Shown: positions 46,400 to 56,132, counted from the stretch's first letter. The stretch is 64,000 bases of DNA from CAVZBT01 sp963773605 (GCA_963773605.1 CAVZBT010000012.1:744001-808000), one strand, 5' to 3'. Numbers and translations are program-made. The notes: a model not told the origin generated them from the sequence alone.

Positions 46400-47119
46400 A
46401 TGAAACTGTCACAACGATGCACGGCGGAGTTGGTCGGTACTTTCTGGCTCGTTTTCGGCGGTTGCGGAAGCGCAGTTCTGGCCGCGGCCTTCCCAGAACT
46501 GGGGATCGGGTTCCTCGGTGTCGCGCTCGCTTTCGGGTTGACCGTCCTGACTATGGCCTTCGCCATAGGCCACATCTCCGGCTGCCATCTGAATCCGGCC
46601 GTCACCTTCGGCCTGTGGGCAGGAAAGCGCTTCCCGCTGGCCGAAATCCCCGCCTATGTCATTTCTCAGGTTGTCGGCGCCACCGCCGCAGCGGGTCTGC
46701 TCTATGTAGTCGCGAGCGGGAAGGCCGGCTTTGACCTGAGCGGCGGCCTCGCATCGAACGGGTATGGCGCGCATTCGCCCGGTGGGTATTCGCTGATGGC
46801 GGGATTGATTGTCGAGGCCGTCCTGACTTTCATGTTCCTGCTGGTAATACTCGGCTCCACAGACAAGCGTGCACCCCAGGGGTTGGCTCCCATTGCGATT
46901 GGCCTCTGTCTCACCCTGATTCACCTGATCAGCATCCCCGTCACGAACACCTCGGTGAATCCTGCCCGCAGCACGGGACCGGCCCTTTTCGTCGGCGGTT
47001 GGGCTTTGTCACAGCTCTGGCTCTTCTGGGTGGCCCCGATCGCTGGCGCCCTGGTGGCCGGGGTCGTTCATGCCGCGGCCTTCGCCTCGAAGGATACGGC
47101 AGTGAAAACCCGGGCCTAG
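46400..47119 (+). CDS. aqpZ: Aquaporin Z-type water channel
   Basis: 239 residues, six membrane helices and two half-helix NPA motifs (HLNPAVTFG and SVNPARSTG). The Arg after the second NPA, Thr/Ser in IPVTNTSVNPARS and the preceding LIHLISIPVTNTS match AqpZ-type selectivity residues, so water rather than glycerol is the expected substrate. ATG at 46400 has GGAGG upstream. It lies directly after a repeat-A array, which falls in its presumed promoter/leader. Confidence 0.94.
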   Translation: MKLSQRCTAELVGTFWLVFGGCGSAVLAAAFPELGIGFLGVALAFGLTVLTMAFAIGHISGCHLNPAVTFGLWAGKRFPLAEIPAYVISQVVGATAAAGLLYVVASGKAGFDLSGGLASNGYGAHSPGGYSLMAGLIVEAVLTFMFLLVILGSTDKRAPQGLAPIAIGLCLTLIHLISIPVTNTSVNPARSTGPALFVGGWALSQLWLFWVAPIAGALVAGVVHAAAFASKDTAVKTRA

Positions 47120-47148
47120 CGCCCGTAGCTGATCCTCTGGCCTTCGAG

Positions 47149-47191
47149 CCTTCGAGTTCAGCTTTCACAAGCCACCTCGGAGACTCGAAGG
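47149..47191. terminator. Inverted repeat between convergent genes
   Basis: CCTTCGAGT (47149-47157) pairs with ACTCGAAGG (47183-47191) between the aquaporin and DUF1080 stops, about 25 nt loop. It may serve as terminator for both; no T-run is present. Confidence 0.35.
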
Positions 47192-47213
47192 CGCGCAGGC
47201 TGACGATCCGGGG

Positions 47214-47894
47214 TCAGAATTCCCTGATCGCTATGTTGCGGAAGCGGTGGAAGCCGCCCGGGGCCCACCGGGGAGTGCGGCTGTTGGAAAAGTGCATCTG
47301 GAGGGCGATCATGCCCTCGACCGCACCCCCGACGGCATGGTTGGCGCTATCGGTCCAGTCGACCAGCTTCATTTCGTTGATCCACACCTGAATGTGCGGG
47401 ACATCCCCCTCGATGCGGGCGCGCAGCGCATTCCACTCCCCCTTGCGCCATGACTTCTCCCATCCGTCGCCCGACAGGTCTCCGGCGCCGGCTTGAGACA
47501 AATCGGTCAGCCCTTCTCCATAGATGCCGCCGACCCTCCCCTGGTCGAGATAATCGATCATCACCTGGTAGGCTTCTCCCTTTTCGTTGGAACGGAGGAA
47601 AAGCCCGCCGTCGCAGCCCCAGTCCGGTTTGATTTCGAGGGATATCTCGAAATTCCTGTACTTCCGGTCGGTGAGCAGGATCCCGCCATTCCCGGTCTTG
47701 TCCTGGGTCGCGAGGATGACCCCGTTTTCCACGGTCCAGCCGCGGCTGTTGCCATGGTGATTCACCTCGCTGATGTGCCAGCCTTTCAGATCGACCCCGT
47801 TGAAAAGGGGGACAAAACCGGGTGGAATCTGAGGAATAGCCGGCATCGTGAGGGCGAACAGCAGCCACGTCACTGGTGCGGTGAAGTTCGTCAT
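47214..47894 (-). CDS. Secreted DUF1080 (3-keto-disaccharide hydrolase-like) protein
   Basis: 226 residues. A signal peptide (VTWLLFALTMPAIPQIPPG) precedes a lectin-like sandwich with GFVPLFNGVDLKGWHI, the family opening, then VENGVILATQ, GILLTDRKYRNFEISLEIKP and WNALRARIEGDVPHIQVWIN. The family includes 3-keto-glycoside hydrolases and carbohydrate-binding proteins. ATG at 47894 with GGAGGAAAC upstream; the in-frame ATG 13 codons earlier has none. It stands alone, convergent with aqpZ. Confidence 0.85.
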   Translation of the reverse strand: MTNFTAPVTWLLFALTMPAIPQIPPGFVPLFNGVDLKGWHISEVNHHGNSRGWTVENGVILATQDKTGNGGILLTDRKYRNFEISLEIKPDWGCDGGLFLRSNEKGEAYQVMIDYLDQGRVGGIYGEGLTDLSQAGAGDLSGDGWEKSWRKGEWNALRARIEGDVPHIQVWINEMKLVDWTDSANHAVGGAVEGMIALQMHFSNSRTPRWAPGGFHRFRNIAIREF

Positions 47895-48048
47895 GGTTTC
47901 CTCCAGGTAAGCGCCGGATCCGACCGACTCCAACAGGCTCCCGAACCCAGACGGCGTCTTTCTGTGCTTTCTTTTCGATGGAGACCTTTATAATCGAGAC
48001 TATACATAGCGCGGAAAGGCGGGATGGTCCAATCAATCCGGAGCGACT

Positions 48049-48843
48049 ATGCACAGGTCTGCCAGCACCGGCGACACAGAGAATGCAGTCCCTTCACCTG
48101 AGGCCATGGCCGCCGAGATTTCGGCCGGGTTGCGACAGATGGGGGACCCGGCGCGCGCACGAGGCGCGCAGCAATACTTCAAGAACGAGATTATAGCCCT
48201 CGGGGTCACAACCCCCGCGCTCCGGGATTTCATGAAGCAGCGCGTCCGGGGTATCCGCAACGCATGGAGTCTGCGCGATGCCATCCGGCTGTGCGACCGT
48301 CTGCTTCGGGAGCCGGAGATGGAGATTCGCGGCGCCGGCATCCTCGGCCTCGCGGCGTTCCGGGGAAAGCTGGCCCCCGAACTGCTGCCCCACGCCGACG
48401 GCTGGCTCGGCCGCCGGCTCGACAACTGGGCGTTGGTCGATCTCTTTTGCGGCTCCGTGCTCGACCCGCTCCTGGAAGGTTACCCGGAAACAGAAGTGGC
48501 TCTCGCCGGCTGGTCTGCCGCCGAGTCCCTCTGGAGAAGGCGGGCTTCCCTGGTTACCCTCGTCCCTTCCGCCAGGCGGGGGCGGCGCCTCGACCTGGCG
48601 TACCGCCTTGCGCGCGAGCATTTCGGGGACGGTGAAGATCTGATGCACAAAGCGACGGGCTGGCTGCTGCGGGAAGCCGGCAAGACCGACGTCCCCCGGC
48701 TCAAGCGCTTCCTGCTCGAACACGGCCCCGCCATCCCGCGCACGGCGTTGCGTTATGCGATTGAACGCTACGATGCGGCCGAACGCGCCGCACTGCTTGC
48801 CGCCACCCGCGGGCGCACGACCCCGACGGGCCGGAGAGAGTGA
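48049..48843 (+). CDS. DNA alkylation repair protein, AlkC/AlkD-type HEAT-like
   Basis: 264 residues of ALK (HEAT-like) helical repeats: LGVTTPALRDFMKQRVRG, LLREPEMEIRGAGILGLAAF, WLGRRLDNWALVDLFCGSVL, LWRRRASLVTLVPSARRG and FLLEHGPAIPRTALRYAIERY. The DNWALVD and WRRRASLV segments correspond to the base-recognition Trp/Asp/Arg region of AlkD, which excises alkylated purines. The protein should be a cytosolic DNA glycosylase. ATG at 48049; no operon partner. Confidence 0.88.
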   Translation: MHRSASTGDTENAVPSPEAMAAEISAGLRQMGDPARARGAQQYFKNEIIALGVTTPALRDFMKQRVRGIRNAWSLRDAIRLCDRLLREPEMEIRGAGILGLAAFRGKLAPELLPHADGWLGRRLDNWALVDLFCGSVLDPLLEGYPETEVALAGWSAAESLWRRRASLVTLVPSARRGRRLDLAYRLAREHFGDGEDLMHKATGWLLREAGKTDVPRLKRFLLEHGPAIPRTALRYAIERYDAAERAALLAATRGRTTPTGRRE

Positions 48844-48956
48844 TGCCGGGGCCTGCGCCATGGCTCACTTGCCGGCTCCGACGCGGTTCCGGCTCGCAAC
48901 GCTTGTGACGCACGGCGACCCATCCTGCCTGAAACAGCTCCGAAGCCACCCAGACT

Positions 48957-49442
48957 CTACTGCCCGGGATCGTCGGCGGACGGCCCGTAAATCGACGGCA
49001 CCTTTCCCCCCATTGGGCGCAGATACGTGCTGAGCTGGCCCCGGTGGTGGATGGCATCGAACAGGAAGCCCCACACCATCTGGGAAAGCTCGTCCTCCCA
49101 GGCTCCGCCGCTGCCCATCAGGAAGCGCACCTTCTTTGCCCACGCCGCCTCGTCCAAGCGCTCGAGCCGCGCGTTGACCTCGGCCGAGTCCCGCTCGAAC
49201 GCCGCGACGATCGCGTCCACGCGCCCCGGCGGGGCCGAGTCTTTCCATTCGACGACGCCGGTGTCGATCAGGCTGAGCAGCGCCGCCTCCTCCACCGCCA
49301 GCACCCAGGCCAGTTCGGCCGCACTCCGGGCCTTCGGATCCGGGCGGTAGTCCGATCCTCCTTCGGGGATGGCCTTGAGCACGCGGATGAACGCGGGCCG
49401 CTCGGCCTTTCGACGGTCGATGCAGAATCCCAAGTTGGTCAT
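48957..49442 (-). CDS. DinB-family four-helix protein
   Basis: 161 residues. The pattern SAAELAWVLAVEEAALLSLID and WGFLFDAIHHRGQLSTYLRPMGGKVPSIYGPSADDP is the DinB/DUF664 metal-binding bundle; the HHRGQ His pair is the conserved metal site. ATG at 49442 with GGAGGCGTG upstream. Family members are stress-associated or thiol-transferases; the role here is unknown. Confidence 0.88.
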   Translation of the reverse strand: MTNLGFCIDRRKAERPAFIRVLKAIPEGGSDYRPDPKARSAAELAWVLAVEEAALLSLIDTGVVEWKDSAPPGRVDAIVAAFERDSAEVNARLERLDEAAWAKKVRFLMGSGGAWEDELSQMVWGFLFDAIHHRGQLSTYLRPMGGKVPSIYGPSADDPGQ

Positions 49443-49623
49443 CACGCCTCCTCTCGCTCGTCTCGAGCCGAGTGAAGGATCATAGGCGCGGGCAAAGCGC
49501 AAAGTCAAACCTGCGGGCCGACGCGGCCCTCCCGGGCTGCCTTGACTTTGCGATTAGGCTGAACTACGGTTTCAACAGACAGGGTGTCGTTGACTAAGTA
49601 CCCGCTTCTCCGGGCTCCAACCC

Positions 49624-50775
49624 ATGACTCTTGCCCGTTTTGTCACACGAAACGCGTTCCGCAACAAGCGGCGCGGCATATTAACGGTGCTGAGTATCGC
49701 GTTTTCGCTCCTGCTGCTGACCCTTATGATGTCGATCTGGCGCGCCTTTTTTCTGGACCAGGGGACGGTCGAATCCGCCCAGCGGCTCATCACGCGTCAC
49801 AAAGTGTCGCTCGTGTTCTATTTGCCGGCGTTCTACCGGGAAAAGATCCGCGTGATGCCGGGGGTGCGCCACGTGGTGAACGAATCCTGGTTTGGCGGGC
49901 AGTACAAGGACGACAGGCCGGAAAACTTCTTCGCCCAGTTCGGCACCGATCCGCAGGAGTTACTGCAGGTCTACCCCGAGTTGGAGATCCCGCCGGATCA
50001 GCTGGCAGCATGGCAGCGGGACAGGGCGGGCTGCATCGTTGACGCCGCGCTGGCAAAAAAACACGGCTGGGGCATCGGTCAGCGGCTGTTTCTGAAAGGC
50101 ACAATCTACCCTGTGGACCTCGAGCTCACGATCCGCGGCATATTCACTTCTCCGCAGCCGAACGAGGCACTGTACTTCAACAATGTCTATCTCGAGGAGG
50201 CGTACCCGGAGGAAAAGGGTCGTGTGGGGTTCTTCGGGGTGCTCGCCGATTCGGCCGAGGCGGTGCCGCGCGTCGCCGGGGAAATCGACGGTGCCTTCCG
50301 CAACTCCCCGCGTGCGACCAAGACGGAGAGCGAGCGGGCGTTCCAGTTGGGGTGGATCGCAATGCTGGGCAACGTCAAAGCATTTATCCTGAGCATCTGC
50401 ACGGCCGTGGTTTTTGCCACCCTGCTGGTTTCCGCGAACACCATCGCCATGTCGATCCGGGAACGCACCCGCGAGGTGGCCGTGATGAAAACGCTCGGGT
50501 TCCGCCGCACCACCGTGCTCGCCCTTTTCGTGGGTGAGGCTGTGGCGCTGGCCGTTGCGGGCGGGCTCCTGGGCAGTCTCGCGGCTTCGGGCCTTATCCG
50601 GCTGATGGCGCAATCGCCGCAGGGGGGCGTGTTCCTTGCCGGCATGAAGGTCACGCCGGCGACTGTGGCGGTGGCCCTGGTGGTGGCGGCTGTGGTGGGA
50701 TTCGTCAGCGCTTGCCTGCCCGCGTACGGCGCCGCGCGCAAGAACATCGTCGAAGGGCTGCGGCACATAGGCTGA
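49624..50775 (+). CDS. FtsX-family ABC permease, first of a pair (DevC/MacB-like)
   Basis: 383 residues with a helix at ~17-37 (GILTVLSIAFSLLLLTLMMS), a periplasmic domain, then three helices from ~255 (AFILSICTAVVFATLLVSANTIAMSIRERTREVAVMKTLGFRRTTV contains the FtsX/MacB signature) and two more to the end. The four-helix layout matches DevC or half of MacB. It begins an operon of four genes with another permease (13 nt gap), an adaptor and an ATPase. No clear ribosome-binding site precedes ATG 49624. Probably exports a hydrophobic or peptidic substrate across both membranes. Confidence 0.9.
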   Translation: MTLARFVTRNAFRNKRRGILTVLSIAFSLLLLTLMMSIWRAFFLDQGTVESAQRLITRHKVSLVFYLPAFYREKIRVMPGVRHVVNESWFGGQYKDDRPENFFAQFGTDPQELLQVYPELEIPPDQLAAWQRDRAGCIVDAALAKKHGWGIGQRLFLKGTIYPVDLELTIRGIFTSPQPNEALYFNNVYLEEAYPEEKGRVGFFGVLADSAEAVPRVAGEIDGAFRNSPRATKTESERAFQLGWIAMLGNVKAFILSICTAVVFATLLVSANTIAMSIRERTREVAVMKTLGFRRTTVLALFVGEAVALAVAGGLLGSLAASGLIRLMAQSPQGGVFLAGMKVTPATVAVALVVAAVVGFVSACLPAYGAARKNIVEGLRHIG

Positions 50776-50788
50776 GCGGAGCAGAGGA

Positions 50789-51951
50789 ATGCCCCTCCCG
50801 ATTAGCTACAACGCCAAGAATCTGCGTCGGCGCAAGGCTGCGACCGTCATGACCGCGCTGGGCATTGCCCTGACCGTCACGACCGCGATCTTCATCATGG
50901 CGCTCCTTGCGGGGCTCGACGAGGCGTTCGCGACCAGCGGCGACGCCCGCAACGTGCTCGTGTTGCGCAAAGGGTCCACCTCCGAACTGGCCGCCGGTGG
51001 CGTGCCCCGGGACGCGCTGCAGGTTTTCAAGAACCTGCCCGGCGTTGCACGCGACTCCCAGGGAGAGGCTTTGGTGTCGGGCGAGGACATTCTGGTCATC
51101 GTCCTCCCGAGAAAAGACGGCACGGGCGAAGTGAACGTCACGGTGAGGTTTTTGGCCCCGCTCGGGATCGGGATGCGCCCGGGCGTGACCCTGGTCGCCG
51201 GCCGCTGGTTCACCCCAGGGCAGCGGGAAGTGGTCGTCAGCGACGCGATCCACAAACGATTCGGGCAAGCGAACGTCGGCGACACCATGCAGATCGGGAG
51301 CGGTCAATGGACGGTGGTCGGCATCTTCGATGCCGGCGGGAACGCACACGAGTCCGAGATCTGGGGCGACATCAACCAGATCACGAACGACCTCGATCGC
51401 GCCGTGTTCTCGTCGGTCCTGATCCGGGGCGTCGACGCGGTCGCCGCCGAAGGCCTGAAAAACCGCGTGGACACGGATCAGCGGCTGAAGCTCAACGGGA
51501 TGCTGGAGACCGACTACTATGCCTCGCAGACACGCTCCGGGGCCCCCATCAAGTTCGTCGGGATCATTGTCGCCGCGATCATGGCCATCGGCTCCTGTTT
51601 TGCCGCCATGAACACGATGTTTGCCGCCGTCGGCTATCGCGCGCAAGAGATCGCCACCTTGCGGATCCTCGGGTTCTCCCGGCCGAGTATCCTGACGTCG
51701 TTCGTGCTGGAATCGCTCTGCTGTCGTTGCTCGGGGCGCTGATCGGTATCGTCCTGATGCTCCCCTTCAACGGCATGACCACCGGCACCTCGAACGCGGT
51801 CACCTTCAGCGAAGTGGTGTTCAGCCTGCGCATGACCCCCGCCGTAATCGGGGTAGCCGTCCTGTTTGCCGTCGTCATGGGCCTGTTCGGCGGGCTGGCC
51901 CCTGCCTGGCACGCCGCCCGTCAGAACATTGTCGCCGCCCTGCGCGGCTGA
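50789..51951 (+). CDS. FtsX-family ABC permease, second of a pair (one frameshift)
   Basis: About 387 residues. N-terminal helix AATVMTALGIALTVTTAIFIMALLAG, a periplasmic domain (GMRPGVTLVAGRWFTPGQREVVVSD is the typical MacB-like strand pattern), then helices from ~255 (FVGIIVAAIMAIGSCFAAMNTMFAAVGYRAQEIATLRILGFSRPSI). The frame breaks near 51718 within ESLLLSLLGALIGIVLM; one missing C restores it. The tail ends APAWHAARQNIVAALRG. With the preceding gene it would form a heterodimeric permease. It is preceded by AGAGGA. Confidence 0.88.
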
Positions 51952-51988
51952 GCCCCGAGATTGAACCTCTTCCCGGTCGTGACCGAGC

Positions 51989-53353
51989 ATGCCCATTGAC
52001 GCCAAGCACAAGGAACTCGAGAACCTGCGCATCGACCGGTCCGAGCGCCGCAACGCCGGGGAGCCGGCGCCCTGGGCACGCCGCTACATCCTCGGCGGCA
52101 CAGCCGTGGTCGCCCTGCTGAGCGCAGCGGCGCTGGCCTACCGCTGGCTGGCCCCCGATGTCCCGGAGGTGGAGGTCGTCCGGGCGGCAACGGAAAGCTC
52201 CGATGTTCCCGGGACCGTGCTCTCAGCCAGTGGCTACATCGTCGCGCACCACAAGATCAACGTGAACTCGAAGGTGACCGGCAGGGTAGCCTGGATCGGT
52301 GTGGAGAAGGGCGACAAGGTCAAGGAAGGGCAGATCCTGGTCCGCCTGGAGAACGACGAGTTCCAGGCGCAAGTGCAGCAGGCCTCGGGCGCGGTGGAGA
52401 ACGCGCGGGCCGCGCTGCAGGAGCTCGAAAACGGATCCCGGCCCGAGGAAATCCAGCAGGCGAGGCACAACCTCGACCAGGCTCGGGCGACCCTGGCGGA
52501 CGACCGGATCACGCTGGAGCGCACGAAGGAACTGGTCGCCAAGGGAGTCGCGCCCCGGCAGGCGCTCGACGACGCCACGGCCAAACAGGAAGCCGATCAG
52601 CAGCGCGTCAACTCGTTGCAGCAGGCCTACCAGCTCGCCCGGATCGGACCCCGCCCGGAGGCGATCGCGCGCGCCAGGGGCGCGCTGCAGCAGGCGCAGG
52701 GCCAGCTGGCCTTCGCCCGATCGCAGCTCGAGGCCACGATTATCCGCGCCCCCGTGTCCGGCACGATACTGGAGCGCACCGCCGAGAAAGGCGAACTCGT
52801 CACGACCCAGTTCGCCAGCGCCGCCGCAGGAGGGCCGGTCGGGTCGGTCGTGGCCCTGGCCGACCTCTCGGATCTGCAGGTGGAGCTCGACATCGCCCAG
52901 GACGACTTTTCCAAGCTCGGCCCGAGGCAGAAGGGGGTGGTCACCACCGATGCCTACCCGGACCGGAAGTACGAGGGGACGATCGCGGAAATCTCCCCGG
53001 AGGCGAATCGTCAGAAGGCGACGGTGCAGGTAAAAGTGCAGATCACCAGCCCGGACGAATACCTGCGCCCCGAAATGAACGCCACCGTCCGGTTCCAGCC
53101 CCAGGAGAGCGCAACCCGCGTGGTCAGACCCGCCGGCGTATTCGTCCCGACGCGTGCGGTGCGCGACCGGTCCGGCCGGAAGATCGTGTTTGTGGCCTTC
53201 CACGGCAAGGCGGCGGCGCGCGAGGTGCGCATCAACGCCACCCGGAGCGAAGGTTACCTCGTGGAAGGGCTCACCGGGGGAGAGGATGTCATCACGGCCG
53301 GGCCTGCGGACTTGCAGGACGGGGACAAGATCAGGATCAGGGGGCAATCATGA
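51989..53353 (+). CDS. HlyD/MacA-type periplasmic adaptor
   Basis: 454 residues. An inner-membrane helix (YILGGTAVVALLSAAALAYRWL) anchors a barrel-sandwich domain (GYIVAHHKINVNSKVTGRVAWIGVEKGDKVKEGQILVRLENDEFQAQV), a coiled-coil hairpin (~125-240, with repeats of EEIQQARHNLDQARATLADD type), the second lipoyl half (IIRAPVSGTILERTAEKGELV) and beta-barrel/membrane-proximal domains. It should link the FtsX permeases to an outer-membrane channel, which is not encoded here. Its stop overlaps the ATPase start by 4 nt. Confidence 0.92.
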   Translation: MPIDAKHKELENLRIDRSERRNAGEPAPWARRYILGGTAVVALLSAAALAYRWLAPDVPEVEVVRAATESSDVPGTVLSASGYIVAHHKINVNSKVTGRVAWIGVEKGDKVKEGQILVRLENDEFQAQVQQASGAVENARAALQELENGSRPEEIQQARHNLDQARATLADDRITLERTKELVAKGVAPRQALDDATAKQEADQQRVNSLQQAYQLARIGPRPEAIARARGALQQAQGQLAFARSQLEATIIRAPVSGTILERTAEKGELVTTQFASAAAGGPVGSVVALADLSDLQVELDIAQDDFSKLGPRQKGVVTTDAYPDRKYEGTIAEISPEANRQKATVQVKVQITSPDEYLRPEMNATVRFQPQESATRVVRPAGVFVPTRAVRDRSGRKIVFVAFHGKAAAREVRINATRSEGYLVEGLTGGEDVITAGPADLQDGDKIRIRGQS

Positions 53354-54058
53354 GCTCGGCGGCTGCCAACGTGGCGACGGACGCGATGGTCGTCCAGGCG
53401 CGAAACGTCAGCAAGGTCTTCAAGCGTGACGCCTTCGAGGTCATGGCCCTGGATCACGTCTCCATCGAGATCGGCAGTGGGGAGTTCCTGGCCCTGATGG
53501 GGCCCTCGGGCTCGGGCAAGACGACGCTGCTGAACATGATCGCCGCGATCGATCCGCCCACCTCGGGGGAGCTGCTCGTCATGGGGGACAACATCTTCCG
53601 CTACAGCGACCGCCAGGCGGCGCGCTGGCGCAACGAGCACATCGGATACGTCTTCCAGACTTTCAACCTCGATCCCGGTGCTCACGGCCGCCGAAAACGT
53701 CGAGTTTCCGCTCCTCCTGACCAAGCTCCCGTCAAGGAAACGGCGCGAGCACGTCATGACGGCGCTGAAACTCGTAGGCCTGGAGGATCGCGCCCACCAC
53801 CTGCCCAAACAGCTGTCCGGCGGGCAGGAACAGCGCGTCGCCATCGCCCGCGCCATCGTCTGCGACCCCACCCTGGTCCTGGCCGACGAGCCTACGGGAG
53901 ATCTCGACAGCCGCTCGGCCACCGAGGTGCTGGAGATCCTCTCGCTGCTGAATCAGCAGTTTCACAAGACCGTCGTCATGGTAACCCACGACCCGCACGC
54001 CGCCTCCTACGCACACACCACCCGACACCTCGAAAAAGGCATGCTGCTGCCGGCATGA
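53350..54058 (+). CDS. MacB/DevA-type ABC ATPase (one frameshift)
   Basis: About 236 residues. Walker A GPSGSGKTT near residue 58, signature LSGGQEQRVAIARAI, Walker B LVLADEPTGDLDSRS and H-loop VMVTHDPHAASYA. The frame slips at about 53671 in FQTFNLIPVLTAAENVEFPLLL; one extra G accounts for it. ATG at 53350 overlaps the adaptor stop, and the ATPase is the last gene of the exporter operon. Order permease-permease-adaptor-ATPase is a variation on DevBCA and MacAB. Confidence 0.92.
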
Positions 54059-54196
54059 AAAAGTGGGGACGGCCGGCCGAAGCTGCGGCGATCCTCCTCA
54101 ACGTTCTCCCAAAAACATTAACTGAGGAAAATTGTGCCGAGGTTAGACGATCTGCAGTATAAAAGAACTATTCCGGAATCGGTCTTTGGAGGATGT

Positions 54197-54463
54197 ATGG
54201 CCACGGAACTGGAAAACGGAAAAGAGTGGGTGTATCGCACCGCAGAAACCGTCGCGCGAGAACTCGGTATGGACGGAAGCGTCGAGTGGATTGCAGGCAA
54301 CCGCGGTAAGCTCTCGCTCGTGCTCAAGGCTGGGGAGTCCGCTACCGAGGTCATGGCGTTCGACGAACAGCAGCTCAAGCGGTCGACTTACGATTTCGCG
54401 ATACAGCACAGCCTGCGCGCCGAAATACGATCCGCAGTGATGGACGTCCACCTGCGCGGCTGA
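54197..54463 (+). CDS. Small protein of unknown function downstream of the exporter
   Basis: 88 residues beginning MATELENGKEWVYRTAETVA. GGAGG sits 4-5 nt before ATG 54197, so it is likely real. The sequence has alternating strands and helices (GNRGKLSLVLKAGESATEVMAF, then SLRAEIRSAVMDVHLRG) with no signal peptide. I recognise no family. It begins 138 bp after the exporter ATPase on the same strand and could be a separate gene. Confidence 0.6.
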   Translation: MATELENGKEWVYRTAETVARELGMDGSVEWIAGNRGKLSLVLKAGESATEVMAFDEQQLKRSTYDFAIQHSLRAEIRSAVMDVHLRG

Positions 54464-54677
54464 GCCCGCCGTGGGGTGTTCGTGGGCTCGCCGCAGGGCA
54501 AGCGATGTTGTCAATCCAGCGCTCTCTTTGCGCTGCACTCTGCCGGAACGGGATCGTTTACCCTCGCTCTGAAGATATCGCCCGCATGCGAAAACCCCGC
54601 GCACGATTGATGTCGCGTCCGCAGAACAAACACCGCAGCGCGCCTCTGATGTTCGCCTGAATGTCGCCCACTCGAAT

Positions 54678-55184
54678 TCAGTTCTTGATCGGGTCGTCTG
54701 CCGTGGGGACGTCCTGTCCTGCGCCGCAACACGGGCCGGTCTGGAGCCCCCCGCCCCCACCCTGGAGCCGCAGGCCGAGCGCCGGGACACCGGTAAGCGC
54801 GTGCTGTGACGTCAACAAGCGCAATCTCGCTCGCGTAAGACTGCGGTCGAGTTGATCGGAAACCCACGGATTGGAGTTGGCCGGGGCGCTCCGGTTCCGC
54901 CCGGACCTGTCGATTGCGCGGCCGATGAAATAGCCCCCGACGGCCCCGCCAGCGGCGGCAATCAGGGCGGTAGTCCACACCTTTCTCGTGGCGTAGCGCG
55001 CGTCGTCGAACGCTACGAGGCCGCCGAAGACGCCGAGGGTGAACGCGCCACCCGCCCCTGCGGTCGACAGTATCACGCGATACTTGTGGGATTCGGGCGG
55101 CGGTGGCGCCGTTTGCGAAAAAACCGGCCCACGCGCCATCAGGACAAGCAGCAGCCCACCACAGACAGGTATTCGAGTTTTCAT
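54678..55184 (-). CDS. Exported glycine-zipper protein of unknown function
   Basis: 168 residues. A signal peptide (MKTRIPVCGGLLLVLMARGP) precedes a hydrophobic region with glycines: STAGAGGAFTLGVFGGLVAF and LIAAAGGAVGGYFIGRAIDR. The tail is Gly/Pro-rich with CCGAGQDV. ATG at 55184 has GGAGGAAAAT directly upstream. The glycine zippers suggest membrane insertion. No homologue is known to me. The 214 bp beyond its stop, up to 54464, hold no gene that I can support. Confidence 0.6.
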   Translation of the reverse strand: MKTRIPVCGGLLLVLMARGPVFSQTAPPPPESHKYRVILSTAGAGGAFTLGVFGGLVAFDDARYATRKVWTTALIAAAGGAVGGYFIGRAIDRSGRNRSAPANSNPWVSDQLDRSLTRARLRLLTSQHALTGVPALGLRLQGGGGGLQTGPCCGAGQDVPTADDPIKN

Positions 55185-55312
55185 ATTTTCCTCCGCAACG
55201 CCTCCCTGCAAGGGGCGTTCCGGAGCCAAGGGCCTGATTTGCGGGGTGTTTCGGGCCTCTTAAGAAGTGCAGAGGCCAAGAACCGCGTCGAGTGGTGCCA
55301 AATCATGCAGGG

Positions 55313-55423
55313 TCTGGAGTGCGGCGGCTCGACGCCGCTTTCGGGGCGGCGCCTGGGCGCCGCCCCTTCGCAGCTGCCTGCCGGCCCGGCAAAACCGAGA
55401 CAGCGGTGCCGAGGCCCCACTCC
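55313..55423 (+). repeat. Repeat family A element (G-C variant)
   Basis: TCTGGAGTGCGGCGGCTCGA, hairpin GCGGCG/CGCCGC, central hairpin GGGCGGCGCC-TG-GGCGCCGCCC, and the right part ACAGCGGTGCCGAGGCCCCA where the right hairpin has lost pairing. It lies between two minus-strand genes. Confidence 0.85.
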
Positions 55424-55463
55424 GCAGGCTCTTTTCGAGTGCGGCGCCGCCGGAAAGCGTCAG

Positions 55464-55838
55464 CTACTGCTTCGTGATTTTGAAGTCTCCTTTGCGATTG
55501 TCGTGACTCCAACTTCCGCTCATCGTGCTCTGTTCGACCTTGCCGTCAATCACGTAGTGGATCGGAGCGCCCCTGCGGTTCTTGGCGTCGGCCTCGAAGT
55601 GAACCGCCCCGGTTTTCGGGTTGAAGGTGGCGTTTTTGAGCTCGACCGCATTCGCGCCGGGGTTGACAGTTCCTGTCAGGTTCTTGCCGTCCCATTTGAG
55701 CTCGACGGTGACCTGGTTGCGGTCATCCGCGCTGGGCCCCCAGTCACCGGTCCAGGTGCCGCTCAGCGGGTCCGCGGCGAAGACGGATATCGTAAGAAGC
55801 AGACAAACTGCCAGGCAGAAGCAATATACGGTTTTCAC
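55464..55838 (-). CDS. Small secreted beta-sandwich protein of unknown function
   Basis: 124 residues. Signal peptide KTVYCFCLAVCLLLTISVFAA precedes DPLSGTWTGDWGPSADDRNQ, VTVELKWDGKNLTGTVNPGA and SGSWSHDNRKGDFKITK. The repeated strand pattern with Trp-Gly pairs resembles small lipocalin-like or carbohydrate-sensing domains found in exported acidobacterial proteins. GTG at 55838 has AAGGAGG 6 nt upstream. Function unknown. Confidence 0.75.
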   Translation of the reverse strand: MKTVYCFCLAVCLLLTISVFAADPLSGTWTGDWGPSADDRNQVTVELKWDGKNLTGTVNPGANAVELKNATFNPKTGAVHFEADAKNRRGAPIHYVIDGKVEQSTMSGSWSHDNRKGDFKITKQ

Positions 55839-56132
55839 TTGTTTCCTCCTTCGTTGAGAATTCCAACAGACGATCATGCGTTTAAACGCATCGTAAGGCG
55901 TAGCCCGAACAAACCGCTCTGGATATGATACCTGAACCCGGGCTCGAGCGGCGTGTCAACATTCCCGAACAGGAACCCCTGTTTTGTTGTATAAACTTAG
56001 TCCCACGGCGGGATTACTGATCGGGTGGCCAGGCATCCCGGGCCATCCGTCCGGATACACGAGGATTTATCGAACACCGTCGCTCCGTCTCAGCACCCAA
56101 CGGTTTGGATCGGAATTGAAAGGAGATGCGGC
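55839..56132. other. AT-richer divergent intergenic region
   Basis: This 294-bp interval separates two divergent small secreted-protein genes. It is less GC-rich than the rest, with stretches such as GTTTAAACGCAT and TTGTTGTATAAACTTAG (around 55984-56000) that could hold a promoter for the plus-strand gene. I do not see a gene. Confidence 0.4.
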
